Positions 60,441-64,000 of a DNA stretch of 64,000 nt are shown here, one piece after another. A program made the position numbers and the translations under genes. The notes beneath the pieces are model-generated. The model was not told the DNA's origin. It did no database searches and saw only the letters and a program-made list of their open reading frames with translations. Location of the stretch: assembly GCF_000276665.1 (NCBI RefSeq), contig NW_004955501.1, forward strand, positions 7,244,633 through 7,308,632, in the 5' to 3' direction. Position 1 is the first letter of the stretch; every line of letters begins with the position of its first letter. The stretch is from Chinchilla lanigera (Eukaryota; Chordata; Mammalia; Rodentia; Chinchillidae).

Positions 60441-61080
60441 ACTACAGATGTTCATAGCTGCTTTATTTGTAACTGCCAAAACTTGGAAGCAACCACGATT
60501 TTTGGTAGGTGAATGGCACCGATAAAGCTGTGGTACATTACACAATGGAATATCATCCATGGCAAAAAGAACTGAGTTATCAAGCTATGAAAAGACATTG
60601 AGGAAGCTAAAATGCATGCTACTAAGTAAAAAAAGCCAGGGCAGTCTAAAAAGTCTACATATTGCATAATTCCAACAATATGAGGCTCAGAAAAAGGCAA
60701 AACCATGGAGATAGTTAAAAAAAAAAAAAAAAGATTGGTAGTTTCCAGAGGTTGGGGCAAATAAAAATGGATTGGTTTAGCAACAGAAGAGTTTTAGGGC
60801 CAAGAAACTGCTCCATATGCTACTATGATGATAGGTACGTGCCACTGTACATTTTTCCAAACCCAGGAATGTACATCATGTAAAAGTTGACCTTAATGTA
60901 AACCATGGGTGTTGGGTGACAGCAGTGTATAAATGTAGATTTGTCACTTGTAATAAATGTGCCACTCCAGTAGGGAATGTTGACAAAGGGGAGGTAAGTC
61001 ATGGGGGCAGGGTGCTTGTGGGAAGGCTCTACTCAGTTTTTCTGTGAGACAAAAAGTACTCTAAAAATTCAAATCTATTT
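60441..61080 (+). mobile_element. Old L1 3' end, sense
   Basis: Order gttcatagctgctttatttg...ccaaaacttggaagcaacca...tacacaatggaatatcatcc, then an L1M 3'UTR with accatgggtgttgggtgaca...aataaatgtgccactccagt...ggggaggtaagtcatggg. Coding is fully decayed. Confidence 0.85.
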
Positions 61081-61789
61081 TTTAACTTTAAGTGGAGTTT
61101 TTGATATATTTGCAAATCTTGTAAGAAAAAAATTTGAATTTCAAGGTGCATAAAGGTGGAAGGGTCTTGGTAAAAAATAAATAAATAAAAGCTTGAGCAG
61201 ACAGCCCTGCAGGGCGATTCAAACAGCAAGGCAAACTAGAAATAGAACAACACCCACAAAATCCTGAAATCTAGCTTTCAACTACCTCGTTCCCCAACTG
61301 GCTCTCAGTGATCTGCCCCTACCATAACAACTAGTCATAGGAAGGATAGTATTATCTGATATCTCTGAAAATTTCACATGTATTATTGAGCATTAGTATA
61401 ATGTTCAGAAAATAGTTGACAGAGTGGAGAATTTCATAAGAGAACTATATTATATACACATCTTCAAAGGAAATAAATGGAAAATTTGAAACTACAGCAA
61501 ATATTTTATTAAAATGAGAGTTGCAGACAGGTTTACAGGAGATTAAAGAAGAGAGAACTTAGAAACCATGATGGCTGGTGAAGAATTTTGACTAAAATTC
61601 AAAAAGAAAACCTTAAAAATATAAAAAAGAGTATAATAGATATCCGCCACACCATTTTAAATTCCAACATATGTATGAATACCAATGTCTGGTCTGTATT
61701 ATCTTTTCCTCTTTTACACAGTTTTTTACTCACAGTGGCTACTCAATAAATGTATGTTGGTTTTAAAATACTAGCCTTGGCACAAAAAT

Positions 61790-62095
61790 GAATCAACCAA
61801 TGGGTCAAAAAAGAAATTGAGTATGAAAATCTAAAATTCCTGGGAGTTAACTACAATGCCTGTAACATCACCAGAACCTCTGGACACTATGAAAGCAGTC
61901 GTAAGAGGAAAATTCATAGCAAACAATGTTTGTATTAGGGAAAAAGCTCAAATAAATAACTTTATGAGAAATATAAGATATATGAGAAACAACAAAAATC
62001 CAGGTTCAAACCAAAACGAAGGGGGAAAATTGTAAAGATTAGAGCAGAAATCAGTGAAACTGATACCATAAAAATACCAAGAATCAATGAATCAA
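61790..62095 (+). mobile_element. Old L1 ORF2 fragment, part 1
   Basis: Order gaaaattcatagcaaacaat...caggttcaaaccaaaacgaa...tagagcagaaatcagtgaaa...caatgaatcaaatacctg, typical of old L1 ORF2 between the endonuclease and reverse-transcriptase parts. Interrupted at about 62100. Confidence 0.8.
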
Positions 62096-62099
62096 ATAC

Positions 62100-62440
62100 C
62101 TGTTTTTAAAGAGAAAAAAATAACAAAATAATAACAACAAAGATAAAACCAAAACAACACAGAAACAATAAAAATGATACAGAATTTCAAAACAAGACAA
62201 TAGGAAATCAACAATGGTTGTTACACTACATATTATTATTTTCAGCGAAGTTGCTCAGATTACCAGATGTAAGAATGCAAGATTGATCAAACAAAGAGAA
62301 TAAAAAATAATGTAAAAAACATTAGAAATAATGCAGAGCTTCACTAAACAAGATGGTAGGAATTAACAATGATTGTTATGTTGCATATAGTTGTCTTCAA
62401 ATTAGTTGTTTGGATTACCAGAGCTGGCTTTTGAAAGAAT
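62100..62440 (-). mobile_element. Young L1 3'UTR piece, antisense, inserted in old L1
   Basis: acagaatttcaaaacaagac...atcaacaatggttgttacac...gctcagattaccagatgtaa is the antisense 3'UTR motif of the younger L1s here. A second diverged copy of the same motif follows at about 62335-62435. The flanks ctgtttttaaaga (about 62101) and ctggcttttgaaaga (about 62424) look like a decayed target duplication. Confidence 0.75.
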
Positions 62441-62570
62441 AAGCAAAACAGATAAGCCCTTAGCCAAACTTACCAAGAGAAAGAGAGAAAAAACTTACAT
62501 CAATGCAGTCGGAATAAAAAAGGAAAAATAACAACAGACACTCCATCCCTTTCTCTTCTTCAATAGTCCC
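62441..62570 (+). mobile_element. Old L1 ORF2 fragment, part 2
   Basis: agaataagcaaaacagataa...gcccttagccaaacttacca...agagaaagagagaaaaaact resumes the old ORF2 order directly after the insertion. Confidence 0.75.
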
Positions 62571-64000
62571 TAAATGATAACTTTCAAAAAGGTAAAATCA
62601 TGGATGTCATAAAAATATAAAGTGAACACACGTCAAGAATTTAATTCAGCCCACTAGTTAAGGAGAGATCTCATTAAGGTGCAAAACTGAGTTGCAGCTG
62701 TAGAGAAGGGGTGAAGAGAGGGAGGCCAGGAGGGCGGGGAGGAGGGTACAGGGGAATTAAGGTGTGCCATGCATGTGCACTAACGACACACTGAAGGTGA
62801 GCATTATGTACTATAACATGTACTGATAAAAGCATAACACATTCTTAGCCCGCAGCACCATGTATTTCAGAATAAGGCATGCAGTGTGTTAGGGAGCAGT
62901 TATAAGCATTGGCTGGCACTACAGGAATGGAATAAGAAGGTCTATGCAGCAGGTCAGACATCAAGCTATTTTAGTAAATACTTTTATAAATTTAAGTTTA
63001 TTGACTTTGTGGTACAGTAAACAAAAATGGTTCCAGCCAAAAGTCTTGTCATATACTTGGTTAATATCCATTCCTTTAAAGTACATACAAATCAATCCAA
63101 GAAATAATGAACAAGCAGTGCAGGTGGTTTATATAAAGTCTTTCTTCTAAAAACCTCAAAGCAAGTCTTATCACTGATCACTCATGGTGCCCCACACCAC
63201 ATTCATACAAGTACAAACCTTCCTTTAGCTGTTTCATGATGCCTTCGGGACCTGGTTAAGACTGGATGACAGCTCGTGGCCAGCTCTGTCCTGGAGCTCC
63301 TATCTCAGCCCCCTCCATCAAGCCATCCTCACCCAGCTTCAACAGCATGTGCAGTGGAACAGCTGAGGGTAATCTCCACTAAGCCCCTTATCCTAGTTTC
63401 TGCAACCCTGACCCCCTTCCTGCAGGTCGTCCTTCATCTGGCAGGGTCTCCAGGTAGTTTTCCAGCTCTCCTCACCCAAAGTGCCAGCACCATCAGTGAC
63501 TGCTTGGTGATGCACAGTCTGGTTCACCCTGATCCTGGTCTCTGCCCTGTGGCCCCATCTTGGCCTCTGAAGCACCTGACTGATTTTCCCATCGGTGTTA
63601 TCATGATGAGCTCTCTATGTAAATGAGGAGTTGGTCAGGTCCGTGTCCAGCTTTTGGTGAGGCCAACACATCAGCATGTTCACTGGAGTAGGAGTGCCAT
63701 GAGAAAGATGGCCTCGGGGCATCCTCGAGATCTGGAAACCAAGAGAAAGTGTCCCCAGAAACACCACAGACCTACCTCTATGCTAACCAGAACTCGCTGT
63801 TCCATGTCCATGCCCGGGGTAGGGTGCACCCTACACAGTAAGTTGCACTGACATGGATTCCCAAAGAAGTTCTCTTACTACCTTACAGTGGATTTTTCAT
63901 GCCACCTTTCACAAGCATCTGCATGCGCTCTAACACAGCCCCTCACCAAGCTGGCTAGGAGATGGGTGGATGGCGAAGCAGGAGGGAGCCACTTGGGGAA
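62571..64000. other. Intronic sequence, nothing firmly recognised
   Basis: 62700-62755 is G-rich with several G-runs. 63240-63900 is GC-richer than most introns here and holds overlapping frames on both strands (63276-63626 plus, 63393-63575 minus) without recognised domains. No NEK11 upstream exon is seen. Confidence 0.4.

Noticed and set aside
63190..63245. A possible NEK11 upstream exon on the minus strand
   Set aside because: The translation does not fit the kinase N-lobe, and phases do not match the one-base entry needed by the exon at 58130.

Overview
This is vertebrate nuclear DNA from a rodent, and it lies inside one large gene. The rodent call rests on SINEs: several tRNA-Ala-derived ID elements and several B1-plus-ID dimers (B1-dID type) in both orientations. 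I saw no B2 or B4 elements, which argues against mouse- or rat-like rodents and favours a squirrel-related, beaver-like or similar lineage. I cannot name the species.

The gene is NEK11, a NIMA-related Ser/Thr kinase, transcribed on the minus strand. Eight coding exons are recognisable, in transcript order: 58130-58194, 56928-57054, 38660-38809, 38470-38548, 36143-36228, 33740-33859, 30891-30984 and 25854-25968. All have canonical AG/GT borders. Codon phases match across every junction. They encode the kinase catalytic loop (HRDLK), the DFG and SPE segments, the C-lobe, a basic coiled-coil stretch and an acidic C-terminal piece. The N-lobe exons should lie beyond position 64000 and the last coding exons beyond position 1. 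The exon expected between 30891 and 25968 was not found.

Everything else is intron, mostly repeats. 0-5 kb: an old hAT element split by a MaLR-type retroelement whose LTR end forms a 118-bp inverted repeat. 5-12.8 kb: small hAT and MER20-like elements, MaLR LTRs, ID and B1-dID SINEs. 12.8-18.7 kb: a near full-length antisense L1 with two ID insertions and a 995-base gap. 19-25 kb: old L1, a TIR MITE, MIR and much unrecognised sequence. 25-39 kb: six of the eight exons, with LTRs, SINEs and MIRs in the introns. 39-46.1 kb: an old sense L1 broken by a younger L1 that has a 15-bp target duplication and a 796-base gap. 46-56 kb: LTR, MER5A, ID and two L1 tails in inverted orientation. 56.9-58.2 kb: two kinase exons; one has an ID SINE whose target duplication covers its splice donor. 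59.7-64 kb: an unusual tandem-unit block, old L1 pieces and unassigned GC-richer sequence.

There is no bacterial-type content, no tRNA or rRNA gene and no CRISPR. The short open frames are chance or repeat-derived, apart from the NEK11 exons and L1 remnants.
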